Assembly: GCA_028286865.1 (NCBI GenBank)
Contig: JAQBQU010000001.1
Span: 1-40,200 of the forward strand
Source: Candidatus Kaiserbacteria bacterium
GTDB lineage: Bacteria; Patescibacteriota; Minisyncoccia; Phycocordibacterales; UBA2100
DNA: 40,200 bases
Reading direction: 5' to 3'
Part shown: one piece after another, positions 23,180 to 32,700 of the stretch
Position numbering within the stretch: position 1 is the first letter of the stretch
Layout: each line of letters opens with the position of its first letter
Notes under the pieces: model-generated
What the model was told of the DNA's origin: nothing
Database searches by the model: none
Seen by the model: only the letters and a program-made list of their open reading frames with translations
Position numbers and translations under genes: made by a program

Positions 23180-24304
23180 GTGAACCGTTCGCGATCACTC
23201 ATCCTTTCCATATTGGTGGTACTCGCGCTCAGCAGTGCCTCCGCCTCCGCCTGGACCGGCCCCACCGCCTCGCCGCCAAGCGGCAACGTCGCGGCCCCGC
23301 TGAACGTCAGTACCGCCGACCAGCTCAAGCACGGATGGATCGGACTCGACTCGATGTCCATCCTCAATCACCTCATCATCTCCGGCGCCGCAAACAGCCC
23401 CAACACCGTCCGCTACCTCAATTTCGGTGCGACCTGGGACGCTGCGGGATACGGTATCCGCGACAACGCCGGCACCCTTGAGTTCAAGAACTCCGGAGGC
23501 AGCTGGGCGAGCATCCAAAGTATCGTCAGCACGCTCACCGGCGGCGGCTCAGGTTCCTGGGCATCTTCGGGATCGAATATTTATTACACTACCGGCAATG
23601 TGGGTATCGGGACTTCAGCCCCGTCGTTTCCGTTGGATGTCACCGGGTCAGGCTCTCGCGCTGCTGTCGTGCGCGGTACCGCGAATCAGCTCTACATCAC
23701 CGACACCAACGGCACTGCCGGAGCAAGCACGGTGAAGTTCAACGTCGATGGAGATATTTTTCACTTGCAGATCGTCAGCGCGCTTCCGGAGAATGACAGT
23801 ATTCCCGCAAGCGGCACGAGCCCGATCGCTGTCCCGCTCAGCGGCGCCAATCGTGGCTTCGTCGGCATTGGAACAGGGAACCCAACGGGGCAATTGGAAG
23901 TCGATACGGGTGGTGCTGGTGTCTGGGCGGGCATGTTTAACTACAGCGGCGGCGGCTCATATGGCATTTGGGCACATGGCACCTCATATGCGCTCTATGC
24001 AGACGGTCCGATCGTATCAAGCGGCAATGTGACGGCGGGCGGCGCGATACTCGGTACCAATGGTGACCTCTATATGCCGTGGAAAGCGCAGTGGCTATCG
24101 ACCGTGCTGACCCAATCCGCCCCGAATGTTGCCTCGATAGTTACCGGTTCATCCGGTTACATCGGAAATTATAAATATTGCGCATGGGGCGGCGGCGGGG
24201 TGCTCAACGGGATATACCCGGCATCCGGCCAATACGGCGACGGGACATATACATGGTATGTGGACATTTCTGACGGGCAAGTCTCGCGCATTAATTGTTT
24301 TTGA
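23180..24304 (+). CDS. Exported VGIGT-repeat (tail-fibre-like) surface protein
   Basis: 374 aa from the GTG at 23180. The frame is open upstream into the previous gene, but only this start gives a clean signal peptide (RSLILSILVVLALSSASASA, ending in a likely Ala-X-Ala cleavage site) and it is correctly spaced from an extended -10. The mature part contains NVGIGTSAPSFPLDVTG and a second FVGIGTGNPTGQLEVDTG. These are the repeat type found in phage tail-fibre stalks and CPR surface proteins, expected to form elongated beta structure. Function may be adhesion; no catalytic motif is seen. Confidence 0.7.
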   Translation: MNRSRSLILSILVVLALSSASASAWTGPTASPPSGNVAAPLNVSTADQLKHGWIGLDSMSILNHLIISGAANSPNTVRYLNFGATWDAAGYGIRDNAGTLEFKNSGGSWASIQSIVSTLTGGGSGSWASSGSNIYYTTGNVGIGTSAPSFPLDVTGSGSRAAVVRGTANQLYITDTNGTAGASTVKFNVDGDIFHLQIVSALPENDSIPASGTSPIAVPLSGANRGFVGIGTGNPTGQLEVDTGGAGVWAGMFNYSGGGSYGIWAHGTSYALYADGPIVSSGNVTAGGAILGTNGDLYMPWKAQWLSTVLTQSAPNVASIVTGSSGYIGNYKYCAWGGGGVLNGIYPASGQYGDGTYTWYVDISDGQVSRINCF

Positions 24305-24314
24305 TACATTCGAT

Positions 24315-24764
24315 ATGAATAAACTCAGAACGATCGATATTGCTTTTGCGGCCGCCCTCTGCCTGCTCTTTATTCTCCAGGTATATACAGTAAGTTCACA
24401 CACGCGTCCGACAGCACTCAATACGGTACAAGGTCAGCAGGTTCCTGCCGCGTCTTCTACTGCGAGCTCGCGTACCATAGTTGCTCAGGCTACAGCATTG
24501 TCTTCATTCGAAGCGACGATCAAGGAAGTGGGGAGCAAAAGCATCACCATTTCGGTTGCAAGCACGACCGCAGGTCTTTCGTCGGAGCAAACATTTCCGC
24601 TTTCATCCGGAGTACACGTCATACAGCTGACCGGCAGCGCTCAGACCCGCACTATTACCTCGAAAGAGACGGGAGCTGAGTCACTCAAAGCAGGACAGAC
24701 AGTCACCGTATTCCTCGATACCGATAAAAAAATAGTCCAGATCATTATCGAGCCCGGAATGTAA
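24315..24764 (+). CDS. Membrane-anchored small exported protein
   Basis: 149 aa from the ATG at 24315; an ATG at 24258 would overlap the previous gene and put 19 polar residues before the membrane segment. Residues 7-26 form one hydrophobic anchor. After a Ser/Thr/Ala-rich linker, a small domain of about 80 residues alternates short strands (FEATIKEVGSKSITISVAST ... LKAGQTVTVFLDTDKKIVQIII), in the style of OB-like DUF5666 domains. An extended -10-like TGaTACATT lies at 24302-24310, 5 nt before the ATG. Function unknown. Confidence 0.6.
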   Translation: MNKLRTIDIAFAAALCLLFILQVYTVSSHTRPTALNTVQGQQVPAASSTASSRTIVAQATALSSFEATIKEVGSKSITISVASTTAGLSSEQTFPLSSGVHVIQLTGSAQTRTITSKETGAESLKAGQTVTVFLDTDKKIVQIIIEPGM

Positions 24765-24780
24765 GAACGAAGCTGTCATT

Positions 24781-25707
24781 ATGATGTATACATTTACACA
24801 ATCTCTGTCGACTACTCTGATCCGCAGTGCGGGATATATTGCGGTAGCGATCCTGCTGCTCGCACTTTTTTTCGCGGCACCTACTAAGTCGTTCTCCCAA
24901 GGCACCGGCTCGGCCATCACCGGATACGGATGGAGCGATACCATCGGATGGATATCGTTCGACGGTCCGAGTTATGGCCTTGCGGTAGCGAGTGACGGTA
25001 CCGTTAGCGGGTATGCGTGGAGCGATACTATCGGATGGATATCCGCAAATACATCTGACCTCTCCGGATGCCCGTCGGCACCGTGCTCCGCCACACTTTC
25101 GCACGGCGCACTTTCCGGCTGGCTCAAGGTGCTCTCCGCGGACAGCGGATGGGACGGTTGGATCAGCCTCTCCGGCTCCGGATACGGACCGACACTTTCG
25201 GGCGGTAATTTCTCCGGATACGCGTGGGGAAGCACCAATGTCGGATGGCTCGATATGGCACTGGCACACAGCACGTTCCATCAATGCGGCGCTTTCTACG
25301 GGTGTTCCGCCAACGACGTGACCTACACCGATACGGAATGCAATGTCACGACCGCCGCGACGTGTGTCGCGCCCATGGCGTGTGTGACCGGCGTCTCGAC
25401 GTGTCAGTATCCTGCGATCGTATACAATCCCGGGTCCGGCACGACCGGGCATTTGCAGGTACGTCCCCAGGTCGTCCGACCCGGAACGACTGCGACGGTG
25501 TTCTGGAACATATCCAATGTCTCATCCTGTGCTGTCACGGGATCCAATGGTGATTCATGGACGGGAGCGAGCTCCGGCTCCGGCGGCAAGACGACCGCCG
25601 CCATCACCGAGCGGACCACCTACACGCTCACCTGCACCGGGCTCGACAGCTCACATATATCGGAAAGTGCCGTGCTCAATGTGATACCGGTGTTCCAGGA
25701 GCAGTGA
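24781..25707 (+). CDS. Anchored protein with GYAWSDTIGWIS repeats and Ig-like domain ending in FQEQ
   Basis: 308 aa. An N-terminal signal or anchor (about 14-38) is followed by repeats GYGWSDTIGWISFDG, GYAWSDTIGWISANT, a divergent GWDGWISLSG and GYAWGSTNVGWLDMA, spaced 30-45 residues apart. A Cys-rich stretch (about 160-205) and one Ig-like domain follow (about 225-300: VVRPGTTATVFWNISNVSSC ... TTYTLTCTG). The protein ends in SAVLNVIPVFQEQ. Such repeats are familiar from Parcubacteria surface proteins with no known function. It starts 16 nt after the preceding gene and may share its transcript. Either ATG at 24781 or 24784 could be the start. Confidence 0.7.
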   Translation: MMYTFTQSLSTTLIRSAGYIAVAILLLALFFAAPTKSFSQGTGSAITGYGWSDTIGWISFDGPSYGLAVASDGTVSGYAWSDTIGWISANTSDLSGCPSAPCSATLSHGALSGWLKVLSADSGWDGWISLSGSGYGPTLSGGNFSGYAWGSTNVGWLDMALAHSTFHQCGAFYGCSANDVTYTDTECNVTTAATCVAPMACVTGVSTCQYPAIVYNPGSGTTGHLQVRPQVVRPGTTATVFWNISNVSSCAVTGSNGDSWTGASSGSGGKTTAAITERTTYTLTCTGLDSSHISESAVLNVIPVFQEQ

Positions 25708-25717
25708 TGCACGCGCG

Positions 25718-25726
25718 TGCTACACT
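25718..25726 (+). promoter_or_regulatory. Extended -10 promoter for the gene at 25734
   Basis: TGcTACACT ends 8 nt before the ATG at 25734, with the predicted start at or one base before the start codon. Confidence 0.6.
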
Positions 25727-25733
25727 TTTTTAA

Positions 25734-27224
25734 ATGCGGCGGCTCGTGCTCTCAATGATAGTGCTCGTGCTTATTGCACTGAGTTACCTTGGCTATCAAT
25801 TTTATGTGTATTACACGGACGCTCGCGCAGCGATGAGAGCGGATCAATTGCGACAACAACAGATCAATATCAATCGCACGCAGGTGCACGATGCGCTTCT
25901 TTCGGCCGGCGTCGATCCGCATGAGGTAACTTCCGGATTCTGGTATATATCAACTGATGAGAACGGCGATCAGAGCGTCGCATATTTCGATCCCGAGGTG
26001 GTCGCGACCGAAGCGCAGGAGCTCAGCGCGACCGACCTCATGCTCCTCACTGCTCAGATGAAGCGTGTTCAGATCAGCGGTGCAGCATCGATGAAAGAGC
26101 TGGCGAACGATCAACTTCCCCCGGATCTGCAATTTCATAATCAGCTCTACAACGGCCAGGCAGCAGGCGCGTATGCAGGCACACAAGTGTCGCTCGAGAC
26201 TGCATACGCGAGCGGAAAGGCGACAGCGGATCAACTCTGGCAGCTTTCGTATATGTACGAGTTTGAAGGTAATTATAAAAAGCGCGATGAGGTAAATGCG
26301 CTCAGCTGCTCCGTATACAAGGTGCGCTGCACGGGGGCCATCCCGATCATGATCACTGGTGTCGTGAAGGACACAGCCGGGCATCCGGTACAGGGTGCGC
26401 ACGTATCCGTCCTAAGCCACTCCGAAAATAAAGGGGCTACCACGAATGAGAAGGGGGAGTACTCGCTGTCGCTGTCGGTATTGCCGATGGAAAAGCTGCG
26501 TCTCTCGGCAGGGAAGCGCAATTTCTCAGAGGGTATTGCGAGCCTGATCGTACTCACGGGCGGAAAAAAACAATACGCTGTTGACGCGATCGTGCTGGGC
26601 ACTCCGATCACGGTCGTTTCTATCGATACCGTCAAGCATACGGTGACCGATCCCCTCGATGAGGCACATGCCGACGGCAGTTTCGTCCTCCATGCCACCT
26701 CGAGTACTTATGAGATACCGGCGGGAGCGATCGTCGACCGGAACGGGAAGCCATACCGGGGCGTGGTGGATGTCTATATATACGAGTTTACCCGCGATAC
26801 CGTGCCGCAAAGCCTGATCACGCTTGATACCTTTGATCAGGTCATGGGATATGCGGGGGATCTCATGCAGTCGTACGGCATGCCGTACATACAATTCTTT
26901 GCTACTGACGGCACCGAGCTTGATGTGGCGAGCGCGCATCCGATGCTGCTCACGTACAAGATCGCCGCCATGGACGTGCTTCGCGCAAATGCCGACAAGA
27001 ATCCCGCGGGCACGCTCACCGATGTGCAGATGCAAAAGCTCGTCGATGTCTCGCTCTTCGATCGGGGATTCCCCGTGACGCGCGCGTACCTCGTCGAGCA
27101 GAAGCTGTACACCTTTCCGCCGTTCTGGGTCTTTGACCGTGCGAGCGGTGTCTGGGACAATGTGGGCATTCGGGTACTCGATACAGCGGGCACGATACAG
27201 GCACCTTTTTATACTAAAAAATAA
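25734..27224 (+). CDS. Membrane-anchored protein with carboxypeptidase-regulatory-like domain
   Basis: 496 aa. Residues 3-24 form a signal anchor. A helical region runs to about 190. Residues 203-245 (ITGVVKDTAGHPVQGAHVSVLSHS ... GATTNEKGEYSLSL) are a carboxypeptidase regulatory-like beta sandwich, usual in surface proteins. The C-terminal 230 residues contain YEIPAGAIVDRNGKPYRGVVDVYIYEF, like the IPxGAxV ZU5/CILP-type segments, and end without an anchor. The whole protein is not assigned. It lies in the secretome island next to two FQEQ/FQEN-tail proteins. Confidence 0.65.
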   Translation: MRRLVLSMIVLVLIALSYLGYQFYVYYTDARAAMRADQLRQQQININRTQVHDALLSAGVDPHEVTSGFWYISTDENGDQSVAYFDPEVVATEAQELSATDLMLLTAQMKRVQISGAASMKELANDQLPPDLQFHNQLYNGQAAGAYAGTQVSLETAYASGKATADQLWQLSYMYEFEGNYKKRDEVNALSCSVYKVRCTGAIPIMITGVVKDTAGHPVQGAHVSVLSHSENKGATTNEKGEYSLSLSVLPMEKLRLSAGKRNFSEGIASLIVLTGGKKQYAVDAIVLGTPITVVSIDTVKHTVTDPLDEAHADGSFVLHATSSTYEIPAGAIVDRNGKPYRGVVDVYIYEFTRDTVPQSLITLDTFDQVMGYAGDLMQSYGMPYIQFFATDGTELDVASAHPMLLTYKIAAMDVLRANADKNPAGTLTDVQMQKLVDVSLFDRGFPVTRAYLVEQKLYTFPPFWVFDRASGVWDNVGIRVLDTAGTIQAPFYTKK

Positions 27225-27235
27225 TATTTATTTGT

Positions 27236-28093
27236 ATGGCCAAACAAAATACGACGATGAGCATCTATCAGCTTCTCATCTCGCTCGCGCTTGCGGTGGC
27301 GGCTCTCGTCATTGTGCTCATCTTCGGCGCAGGGCTTAAGGTGGCGCACGGCAATTCCGACATCATCTGTTCGCGCAGCTTCAGCGACCAGGGTTCATGC
27401 ACCTCCGGTGCGTGGGGACCGTGGACCGTATCCTCGCAGAACACCGACCAGAACTCCTGCCAGACCACCTACCAGGAATCCCGCACCTATACCGGGCTCA
27501 AGAACACGGTCGTTGGCACCTTCAGCGTAAGTGCGAACCTGCACACGCACTGCGCACTTTCCGACGCGGCCTTCCAGAACGGAAACGGCACGGTCGTCTC
27601 ACAATATTCCGCGTGCCAGATCCAGGAAACCCGCGCCCGTGTCGTAGCCGGCACCGGATCGGGAACATCGTGCCAGATGCCGGCCGGCAGCTCGGATCCC
27701 AACGCATCAGGCGCATCACACGGAACGGTCACCGGCAGCCAGACAACGGAGAGCGGAGGCGCCGTCGATGAGTCAAAGACGACGACCGTCAGCGCTACGT
27801 ATCAGCAGTATCTCGATATGCTTGATGCGCGTCTCGCGGCGGGCGCGATCACACTCTCGCCGGCATTGGTACGCCCCGGCGATGTGACGCACGTTACCTG
27901 GAACGCGGGCCATGTCTTGAGCTGTGCGGTCACCGGCACCAACGGCGACGCATGGTCCACGGTGACGGGCACAGAGACATCGGCTCCTATCACGGCACAG
28001 ACCACGTTCACCCTTGTCTGCCCGACCGCGCTCGGTACCACGATCACCGGCTCTGCGGTCGTGAACATAACTCCGACATTCCAGGAAAATTAA
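27236..28093 (+). CDS. Anchored protein with Ig-like domain ending in FQEN
   Basis: 285 aa. One N-terminal membrane segment (about 11-33) precedes a Cys- and Thr-rich region (CTSGAWGPWTVSSQNTDQNSC, thrombospondin-like in look) and a Ser/Gly-rich stretch. The C-terminal Ig-like domain (ALVRPGDVTHVTWNAGHVLSCAVTGTNGD ... TTFTLVCPT) is clearly homologous to that of the protein at 24781, and the end SAVVNITPTFQEN matches its tail. A possible -10 (TAATAT, 27222-27227) lies 9 nt before the ATG. A strong terminator follows. Confidence 0.65.
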   Translation: MAKQNTTMSIYQLLISLALAVAALVIVLIFGAGLKVAHGNSDIICSRSFSDQGSCTSGAWGPWTVSSQNTDQNSCQTTYQESRTYTGLKNTVVGTFSVSANLHTHCALSDAAFQNGNGTVVSQYSACQIQETRARVVAGTGSGTSCQMPAGSSDPNASGASHGTVTGSQTTESGGAVDESKTTTVSATYQQYLDMLDARLAAGAITLSPALVRPGDVTHVTWNAGHVLSCAVTGTNGDAWSTVTGTETSAPITAQTTFTLVCPTALGTTITGSAVVNITPTFQEN

Positions 28094-28106
28094 GTCGCCG
28101 TGACGG

Positions 28107-28142
28107 CTATAAAAACACTCCTGCTCGGGAGTGTTTTTATAG
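28107..28142. terminator. Strong bidirectional-looking terminator
   Basis: CTATAAAAACACTCC (28107-28121) pairs perfectly with GGAGTGTTTTTATAG (28128-28142) around a 6-nt loop, 15 bp in all, with A- and T-runs in the arms. It separates the FQEN-tail gene from the tuf transcription unit. Confidence 0.85.
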
Positions 28143-28161
28143 AGGGGAATACGGGCAAAAG

Positions 28162-28189
28162 TTGACGCACGTGGCTCGTTTGTTAGTAT
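28162..28189 (+). promoter_or_regulatory. tuf promoter (-35 plus extended -10)
   Basis: TTGACG (28162-28167), a 16-bp spacer ending in TGt, and TAGTAT (28184-28189) make a strong promoter. +1 is expected near 28196, giving a leader of about 144 nt, in contrast to the leaderless genes around it. A second possible promoter (TTGGCA at 28305-28310, TACATT at 28327-28332, 16-bp spacing) would start at the ATG. Confidence 0.65.
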
Positions 28190-28195
28190 ATGCAA

Positions 28196-28339
28196 ACGCA
28201 CGCCTCGTGCGTATTCTTTTGCCTCAATTCAGCCCTCGTGCGGACTAGCGACCCGCGACAAGCGAAGGCGGAATACAAAAGAAGACCAGAGGCACCCAAA
28301 CGCGTTGGCAAAATATTAATAGCTAATACATTTATTTGT
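28196..28339 (+). promoter_or_regulatory. tuf 5' leader with competing stems
   Basis: The predicted transcript begins with the perfect hairpin ACGCACG-CCT-CGTGCGT (28196-28212). Further on, tgcctc (near 28220) can pair with gaggca (near 28288), while gtattc/gaatac and cttttg/caaaag offer alternative pairings of the same segments. The 9-mer cctcgtgcg occurs twice (28203 and 28236). No Shine-Dalgarno precedes the ATG, only A/T-rich sequence. A regulatory role is inference. Confidence 0.35.
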
Positions 28340-29539
28340 ATGGCAGGAGATTTCAATCGCACCAAGCCACACGTCAACGTCGGCACCATTGGTCACGTCG
28401 ACCACGGAAAGACGACCCTCACCGCAGCCATCCTCACCGTCCTTTCAAAGGCGGGCAACGGATACTCTGCAACGGTCAAAGGAGTTGAGGACATCGACAA
28501 GGCACCGGAAGAGAAGGCACGCGGAATTACGATCTCGCTCTCGCACTCTGAGTACGAGACACCGACTCGTCACTACGCGCACGTCGACGCACCGGGCCAC
28601 GCCGACTACATCAAGAACATGATCACCGGCGCCGCACAGATGGACGGTGCTATCCTCGTGATCGCAGCATCCGACGGCGTTATGCCTCAGACTCGTGAGC
28701 ACGTGTTGCTCGCAAAGCAGGTGGGCGTTCCGAAGATGATCGTCTTCTTGAACAAGGTAGACCAGGTGGACGATAAAGACCTCGTCGACCTCGTCGAAGA
28801 GGAAGTCCGCGAATTGCTCGACAAGCAGGGCTTCGACGGAAAGAACACCCCGATCATCCGCGGCTCAGGCCTCAAGGCTCTCGAGAATCCGGAGCAGGGT
28901 AACGAGTGGTCAGACAAGGTGATGGAGCTCATCAAAGCACTCGATGAGTACATCCCGACACCTGAGCGCGATGTCACCAAGCCGTTCCTCATGCCTATCG
29001 AAGACGTGTTCTCGATCGAAGGCCGCGGAACAGTGGTCACCGGACGCATCGAGCGCGGTCAGATCAAGGTCGGTCAGGAGATCGAGATCGTCGGTATCGT
29101 TGATGCTGCGAAGACGACCGTGACCGGTATCGAAATGTTCAACAAGTCACTCCAGGAAGGTCAGGCAGGCGACAACGCCGGCGTACTCCTCCGTGGAACA
29201 AAGAAAGACGACGTTCACCGCGGTCAGGTGCTTTGCGCACCGGGCTCAGTGAAGCCTCACACCGAATTCGAATCAGAAGTGTACATTCTGACGAAGGAGG
29301 AAGGCGGTCGTCACACCCCGTTCTTCACCGGTTACAAGCCACAGTTCTACGTTCGTACTACGGACGTGACGGGCGAAGTGACATTGGCAGAAGGAGTGGA
29401 GATGGTTATGCCGGGCGATACCGTGACCTTCAAGGTCAAGCTCGTAGCGCCTATCGCGCTTGAAGAGCAGACCCGTTTTGCAATCCGTGAGGGTGGTAAA
29501 ACCGTCGGAGCCGGAGTTGTTACGAAGGTCGTAGCATAG
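28340..29539 (+). CDS. tuf: Elongation factor Tu
   Basis: Delivers aminoacyl-tRNA to the ribosome as a GTPase. 399 aa from the ATG at 28340 ([21 protein letters not shown]); the frame is open upstream in the leader but those codons do not belong to the family. The G motifs are present: [22 protein letters not shown] (Ala where most have Cys) and NKVD. Domains 2 and 3 are complete, ending [17 protein letters not shown]. It is separated from str-operon partners (rpsL, rpsG, fusA) and sits in the middle of surface-protein genes. Confidence 0.98.
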   Translation: MAGDFNRTKPHVNVGTIGHVDHGKTTLTAAILTVLSKAGNGYSATVKGVEDIDKAPEEKARGITISLSHSEYETPTRHYAHVDAPGHADYIKNMITGAAQMDGAILVIAASDGVMPQTREHVLLAKQVGVPKMIVFLNKVDQVDDKDLVDLVEEEVRELLDKQGFDGKNTPIIRGSGLKALENPEQGNEWSDKVMELIKALDEYIPTPERDVTKPFLMPIEDVFSIEGRGTVVTGRIERGQIKVGQEIEIVGIVDAAKTTVTGIEMFNKSLQEGQAGDNAGVLLRGTKKDDVHRGQVLCAPGSVKPHTEFESEVYILTKEEGGRHTPFFTGYKPQFYVRTTDVTGEVTLAEGVEMVMPGDTVTFKVKLVAPIALEEQTRFAIREGGKTVGAGVVTKVVA

Positions 29540-29545
29540 CTCATG

Positions 29546-29575
29546 CTTCGCTCCGCCAGCTGGCGGACCGCGAAG
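29546..29575. repeat. Palindromic element at the tuf/tuf-remnant joint
   Basis: TCCGCCAGCTGGCGGA (29552-29567) is a perfect 16-bp palindrome. CTTCGC before it and GCGAAG after it extend the hairpin by 6 bp with a 2-nt bulge. It begins 7 nt after the tuf stop and its right arm runs into the duplicated tuf 3' end. The terminator at 16192 has a related core (TCCGCC ... GGCGGA). Confidence 0.6.
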
Positions 29576-29622
29576 GAGGTAAGACTGTCGGCGCAGGCGT
29601 CGTGACCAAGGTTGTTGCTTAA
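29569..29622 (+). pseudogene. tuf: 17-codon remnant of a second tuf gene
   Basis: The frame from 29569 encodes [17 protein letters not shown] and TAA, identical in protein sequence to the last 17 residues of the tuf gene that ends 30 nt upstream. The codons differ at nearly every third position (for example cgc gaa gga ggt aag act against cgt gag ggt ggt aaa acc), and the stop is TAA rather than TAG. It has no start codon and is followed by the terminator at 29642. It is best explained as the 3' end of a diverged second tuf copy left by deletion. Confidence 0.85.
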
Positions 29623-29641
29623 TCGCACTCGATTACGCACG

Positions 29642-29673
29642 AAGAAAACCCCACCGTACGGTGGGGTTTTCTT
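29642..29673. terminator. Bidirectional terminator after tuf
   Basis: A 32-bp perfect palindrome, AAGAAAACCCCACCGT and its complement, with A- and T-rich outer arms, gives a strong terminator in either direction. It lies 20 nt after the stop of the tuf remnant, so it was probably the terminator of the lost second tuf copy and now serves the intact gene. Confidence 0.85.
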
Positions 29674-29709
29674 ATTATGTGCACAAAGACTCAGAAGGGC
29701 TCAGTGGAC

Positions 29710-29718
29710 TGGTAATAT
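29710..29718 (+). promoter_or_regulatory. Extended -10 promoter for surface protein 2
   Basis: TGgTAATAT ends exactly 7 nt before the ATG at 29725, predicting a leaderless transcript. Confidence 0.6.
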
Positions 29719-29724
29719 AGATAT

Positions 29725-32700
29725 ATGTCAGCTCGTGCTCGCTTTCTTCTTGCAGGGCTCATAGCGGCGGCCTCCACATTGCCTTTCCTGGCAGCGGCCG
29801 ACAGCTGTCCGATACTCTCACTTGGTTCGAGCGGCACATCGGTGACTTCAGTACAAAAAATCTTGTACGCCGCGTACGCAAACTTTCCGGTGCCGACGGG
29901 TAGATTCGATACGACCACACAAGCAGCATTGAAGCAGTGGCAAAAGGAGCGCGGTATTTCACAAACCGGCACCGTGGGCCCCGTCACCGCAGCCGCAATG
30001 AAGCTCTGTGTGGCGGCTCCCGCCGCGATAGCAACAAAATCGACTACTTCCGTGATCTCTTCTTCTGTTACCGGCACACGCACGCTTTCCCGCGGACTTT
30101 CGGGGCCCGATGTCACGGCACTCCAACAGTTCCTCATATCACAAAATCTTCTTGCAGCTGGAAATGCATCAGGATTCTTCGGTGCACTCACGGAGGCAGC
30201 GGTGCAAGCTTTCCAGCGCTCGAAGGGGATCGCGTCATCGGGTACTCCTGCCTCGACCGGCTATGGCGCGGTGGGGCCGAGGACCAGAACGACCATGGCA
30301 TCGATCATGATCGGAATCATTACCCCCGTATCATCGACCACCACCACAGTTATAAGCAGTAGCAGTAGCAGTAGCAGTAGCAGTAGCAGTAGCAGTAGCA
30401 GTGGTAGTGGTAGTGGTAGTGGTTGGGGAGGGGGAGGTGCAAGCTGTACTCCACTCTCACCACAGGCACAAACCCTCACGTGTCCCTCGGGTCAGACCGG
30501 CTCTATCACACAGACGCGAATCTCGTCGTGTCCGGGCCCCACCTGGTCTGGCTGGGTGACAACGATAAATACCTGTGCGTCACGTGGAGGAACCAACTCC
30601 TGCACACTCGACAGTGTCACTGTCGCTCACGGTGCGTCGAAAACATTCTTTTCCGCTTCCACTGTCCCATACGGCCAAACCTGCACCGGACAATCGAGAG
30701 TCTGCACCAATGGCACTCTTTCGGGGGACTCGGCCAACAACAAGGCGTCGTGTACTGTCGCAAGTGCGCCGCTTGCCACTGCGAGCCTCACTCTGAACGG
30801 ATCCGCTGCTCAGGCCCAGTCCTTCATTGCCGGCGACGTGATCACCTGGGCGTGGTCTTCCACGCATGGCGTGAGCGCATCTTCACGCCTGACACCTGAT
30901 GCCCAGGGAGCCACGGCATGTAGCTGGCCAGCCACCATAAATGATTGGGTCGCGAATTCGTTGAACGGGAGTTACGCACCAACTGCTATTCCTGTCTGTT
31001 TGGGTGGTCACGCTTTTACTGCGGCGTACACGGTGACAAGTGCCGAGGGAAAGACCGCGACAGCAAGCATATCGGTTGCGGTGTCTGCACAGGGAGACGC
31101 GCCGGCGCCCACTGCCAGCCTCACGGTGAACGGTTCATTCGCACAACCACAAACTTTCACTGCCGGCGACGTGATCACCTGGGCGTGGTCTTCCACGCAT
31201 GGCGTGAGCGCATCTTCACGCCTGACACCTGATGCCCAAGGCGCTGTAGCGTGTGGCTGGCCATCAAGCATAAATGATTGGGTCGCCAATACATTGAACG
31301 GGAGTTTCGCGCCAACTGCTATCCCTGCCTGTTTGGCAGGTCACGCGTTTACTGCTGCGTACACCGTGACAAGTGCCGAGGGAAAGACCGCGACAGCAAG
31401 CATATCGGCTTCGGTCGCTGCAAGCTCTTGCGTGTTCAATAATCAAGCCGTTGCGCACGGTGGTACCGTGACGGCGTACCAATCTTCCACGGTTCAATCC
31501 GGCTCATCGTGCGTCAGTGAGACACGCACGTGCAACAACGGTACGCTATCCGGCTCGTATACCAATGCGGCATGTACGGTTGCCGTGCAGAATATTGCGG
31601 AGCCGACGTATGCATCATTTTTGGAGCTTGCGAAAACGCCGTTCTTCCACAGTTACTATTTTGCTCCCAAGATCGTCGACGAGATTCGCGATACGGGCAC
31701 ACACGTCTACAGTATCGATACCAACCTCTTCGGCGACGATACGGGATTCACGCAGCCGGTGGGCACTGGTCCGGGAGAATGGGATTTTTCACCGCTGACC
31801 GATACGATGGCAATGATCCTGAGGGAAGATCCGCAGGCGAAGTTCATGGTGCGCCCCTATGCCGGCACGCCGCAATGGTGGGACGATCTCGCGCCGGGGT
31901 GCCTCGAGCGACATGAAGATGGTTCGACCGGTAGTCAGAACATCGCAAGCGGAGTTTGCCCCAACGTGCGCACTCTCTGGGCACTCGGCATCCAACAGCT
32001 CGATGCGGCGCTCACCGCAAAGGGATATAAGAATCTCGTGGTGGCGCTGACGCTTACCGGGGAGAGTAGTCAGGAATGGATCAATTTCGATAACGGCTTC
32101 AATGTGTGGTCGAACTTTACGCCTCTCGCCTATGGGACTGCAGATAAGGCCGACTATGCCAATTGGGCCTCCGCAAAAGGCTGGCAAACAAATGTGCCGA
32201 CAGAGGCGCAGTTCCGTGCCGCATCGTTCATTGGAGGCGCATCGCGGTCTACTTTCCTGGACCCGGGCGCCAACAACGATGTCCTCCACTACTATCTCTA
32301 CCGCAGTCACGCGACCGCCGAGACGATCACATTCCTCGCACAAAAACTGCGTGCAACATTCCCGGGTCGCGCCATCGGCGTCATCTACGGATACATGAAT
32401 GAATTCTCCGGCAATCCGACAGCGGGACATAACGCACTGAGCGAAATAATCGCGTCGCCGTACATCGATTTCATCAATCCCATGCCGTCGTATCAGGATC
32501 GTGTGGTCGGCGGCGCAGACATGGAGCGCCAGCCGATCACATCGCTCGCGGTGCACAACAAATTGATATTCAACGACTGGGATCTCGGCACATCGATCTC
32601 AAAGCAGAATTATGATGCGCTCTGTGAACAGTACCACTCGTCTTCGGATCCACACCTGCAAGCCGTCTATGTCACCAGCTGTACGGGCGATACTTACTTG

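Noticed and set aside
28190-28339. 50-codon N-terminal extension of EF-Tu
   Set aside because: The family N-terminus starts at the ATG at 28340 and the upstream codons fall in the predicted leader hairpins.
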